DNA from: Rutidosis leptorrhynchoides
Lineage: Eukaryota > Streptophyta > Magnoliopsida > Asterales > Asteraceae
Reading direction: 5' to 3'
Length of the DNA: 64,000 nucleotides
Assembly (NCBI RefSeq): GCF_046630445.1
Contig: NC_092335.1
Location: forward strand, 628,029,501 to 628,093,500
Shown here: piece by piece, positions 62,401 to 64,000 of the stretch
Numbering within the stretch: position 1 is the first letter of the stretch
How the letters are laid out: every line of letters starts with the position of its first letter
Made by a program: the position numbers and the translations under genes
Notes under the pieces: model-generated
What the model was told of the DNA's origin: nothing
Database searches by the model: none
Seen by the model: only the letters and a program-made list of their open reading frames with translations

Positions 62401-62849
62401 TTGAAATATGAAATCTTGTGGTCTATTGTTACGATTTGATATATATAGGTTAAACCTATAACTCACCAACATTTTTGTTGACGTTTAAAGCATGTTTATT
62501 CTCAGGTGAATACTAAGAGCTTCCGCTGTTGCATACTAAAATAAGGACAAGATTTGGAGTCCATGTTTGTATGATATTGTGTAAAAACTGCATTCAAGAA
62601 ACTGATTTCGATGTAACATATTTGTATTGTAAACCATTATGTAATGATCGTGTGTAAACAGGATATTTTAGATTATCATTATTTGATAATCTACGTAAAG
62701 CTTTTTAAACCTTTATTTATGAAATAAAGGTTATGGTTTGTTTTAAAAATGAATGCAGTCTTTGAAAAACGTCTCATATAGAGGTCAAAACCTCGCAACG
62801 AAATCAATTAATATGGAACGTTTTTAATCAATAAGAACGGGACATTTCA
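59426..62849 (+). repeat. LTR shared between the gag-pol element and the element to its right
   Basis: 3.4 kb, starting TGTAGTGACCCGAAC just after the pre-LTR palindrome (59390-59408) and GGTAGGTAC, so it is the 3' LTR of the gag-pol element. It is directly followed by a tRNA-Met-type primer-binding site, so it also acts as the 5' LTR of the next internal region. It is closely related to the isolated LTR at 34856-38268. Confidence 0.85.
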
Positions 62850-62851
62850 GT

Positions 62852-62864
62852 TGGTATCCGAGCG
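62852..62864 (+). promoter_or_regulatory. Primer-binding site (initiator Met tRNA type)
   Basis: TGGTATCCGAGCG directly downstream of the LTR end; it differs by one base from the site used by the nested element (TGGTATCAGAGC). Confidence 0.75.
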
Positions 62865-63057
62865 TTGGTCTTAGAGAACCAGAAATTTGCATTAGTGTGT
62901 CTTATCGAGTTTGTTAGGATGCATTAGTGAGTCTGGACTTCGACCGTGTTTTCTTTAAAAATGATTGCTTAACATTTTTGTTGGAAACTATATATTATTA
63001 ACATGTATATATTATGTGATATATTAATCTCTTAACATGTTTGATATTGTGTGATAA

Positions 63058-63657
63058 ATGTCTACCTCTAGCACAAATTCCATTGACTCACCTAATAATA
63101 ACGAAGAGTCGAATATATATTGGACTGATTCACAAGTTCCCGAAGAAGAACCGGAAGAAGAATCAGAACCGGAAGAAGAATCAGAACCGGAAGAGGAGGA
63201 ACCGGAGGAGGAAATAGAACCGGTGGGGGAAATAATAAAACGGTTAAGTAAAAGAAAATCCTCAACCAACCGACCAAGGTTAATTATGGTCAATGGTGTT
63301 TCCGCCAAGGAAGCAAAATATTGGGAGGATTACCAACTCTCCAATGAATCGGATTTCGACGAGAATTCCGATGATGTTATAGAAATTACCCCAACTGAAT
63401 TTAAAAAGGCAAAAGAAAATAATAAGGGAAATGGCATAAAAATAGAGAAATCTAATTCCAATCCCGATGAACTTTATATGTATCGTCAACCCCCGAAGCC
63501 CTTAAGTTATAACAATGACCCGGGAACCTCTAAACCACCAGGTTTTTCTAAGCCGTTGTGGAAAACGACAGTTCGTATTAGGGGAACATCATATATCCCT
63601 AGAAACTTGGCAAAACGAACCAAAACCAAAGAAGAAGAAACGAGCGAGTCGGAATAA
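63058..63657 (+). CDS. Acidic protein of unknown function in an LTR-element leader position
   Basis: 199 aa from the first ATG after the leader to TAA at 63655-63657. Residues about 26-60 are an extremely Glu/Pro-rich tract of repeated EPEEE units. Then comes a basic patch (about 64-75, KRLSKRKSS), a second acidic segment (about 95-110), and a basic, Pro-rich C-terminus with RTKTKEEETSESE at the end. No signal peptide or membrane segment. I recognise no domain. Position after the primer-binding site suggests expression from the LTR promoter. A gag role cannot be excluded, but no gag motif or knuckle is visible. Confidence 0.65.
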   Translation: MSTSSTNSIDSPNNNEESNIYWTDSQVPEEEPEEESEPEEESEPEEEEPEEEIEPVGEIIKRLSKRKSSTNRPRLIMVNGVSAKEAKYWEDYQLSNESDFDENSDDVIEITPTEFKKAKENNKGNGIKIEKSNSNPDELYMYRQPPKPLSYNNDPGTSKPPGFSKPLWKTTVRIRGTSYIPRNLAKRTKTKEEETSESE

Positions 63658-63794
63658 GATAGTTGTATTCGTGTGGTGTAATATATGTAATATAGTGTGC
63701 TTTTGCTTTATGATATATGTAAAAATTGCTTGTATTAATAAGTATTTTTTTTATGAATCTAACTCTTGTCTATTTTACAGTATAAAAACACAAA

Positions 63795-64000
63795 ATGGAT
63801 AGACAACCCAATATTTTAAGAGACCTACCCGGAGACATGATTGATGAAATCTTGTCTAGAGTCGGACAGAATTCTTTGGCACAACTATTTACGGCGAAAT
63901 CAGTTTGTAAGACATTCGAAGAACGTTCCAAGAATGTCTTGGTTTATAAGAGACTTTCGTTTGAAAGATGGGGGATATCACATTGGGAAATCCATAAGTT
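63795..64000 (+). CDS. F-box protein, N-terminal part (continues beyond window)
   Basis: ATG at 63795 opens a frame still open at the window edge (68 codons). Residues 8-55 read as an F-box: LRDLPGDMIDEILSRVG, then SLAQLFTAKSVCKTFEE and a VYKRLSFERW end. The AK-x-VCK-F form resembles the plant F-box group around At1g67623/At2g35280. F-box proteins recruit substrates to SCF ubiquitin ligases through SKP1. It lies 137 bp after the acidic ORF on the same strand; TATAAAA at 63781-63787 is too close to the ATG to be an obvious promoter. The downstream substrate-binding domain is not visible. Confidence 0.7.
   Translation, partial: MDRQPNILRDLPGDMIDEILSRVGQNSLAQLFTAKSVCKTFEERSKNVLVYKRLSFERWGISHWEIHK

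Larger units (their letters stand above)
62850..64000 (+). mobile_element. Start of an LTR element carrying non-canonical ORFs (runs off the window)
   Basis: After the LTR come TGGTATCCGAGCG (62852-62864, initiator-Met primer-binding site with one mismatch to TGGTATCAGAGCG) and a leader with two GCATTAGTG-type repeats (about 62870-62935), homologous to the leader of the nested element at 15573-22671. Instead of gag, the next frames are an acidic ORF (63058) and an F-box ORF (63795). The right end is outside the window, so whether gag-pol follows is unknown. Confidence 0.7.

Overview
The window is nuclear DNA of a flowering plant. Host genes have plant-type GT-AG introns, one gene keeps the 9-bp mini-exon of plant acid invertases, and most of the rest is nested Ty3/gypsy chromoviruses, L1-type LINEs, SINEs, hAT MITEs and a MULE carrying a ULP1-like gene. 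The invertase/fructan-exohydrolase-type gene and the look of the repeats suggest Asteraceae; this is an inference, because no species marker is present. Three host genes can be read through every exon. (1) A secreted GH32 enzyme, cell-wall invertase or fructan exohydrolase type, lies at 2607-5935 (+): six exons, 587 aa. (2) A ubiquitin-ribosomal protein eL40 fusion lies at 6950-8147 (-): five exons, 128 aa, with a typical ribosomal-protein promoter. (3) An ORANGE/ORANGE-LIKE plastid DnaJ-type zinc-finger protein lies at 41664-45132 (-): eight exons, 310 aa. Layout: 1-1275 is a broken LINE cut by an LTR. 1276-8400 holds the GH32 and eL40 genes, with two SINEs in GH32 introns. 8403-12626 is a second, fuller LINE on the minus strand. 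12627-27066 is a minus-strand Tekay-like chromovirus that received a complete, young, non-autonomous LTR element at 15573-22671 (target duplication GTGAG). 27067-31113 is the 3' end of a plus-strand LTR element. 31114-34855 is a field of small insertions: SINEs, a hAT MITE in one copy of a tandem duplication, and an 843-bp hAT element that captured part of a dynamin-related (DRP1-like) gene. 34856-38268 is an isolated LTR. 38431-38817 is a perfect 150-bp inverted repeat. 41336-48300 holds the ORANGE-like gene, MITEs, SINEs and a probable Helitron. 48600-54598 is a MULE-type region with a ULP1/DUF1985 gene converging on a MULE transposase tail; six of its seven introns and both flanks carry arrays of a hairpin-forming CGCAAGG/CCTTGCG repeat. 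54599-62849 is another chromovirus (LTR fragment, long gag-pol frame, 3' LTR). From 62850 to the window edge a primer-binding site and leader follow that LTR, but the expected gag is replaced by an acidic unknown ORF and an F-box ORF. The two most unusual signals are the intron- and flank-restricted hairpin repeat of the ULP1 gene and the F-box-bearing LTR element at the right edge. Recurrent themes are insertions with readable target duplications, a shared palindrome just upstream of the 3' LTR in several otherwise different chromoviruses, and a shared leader between the young non-autonomous element and the F-box element.
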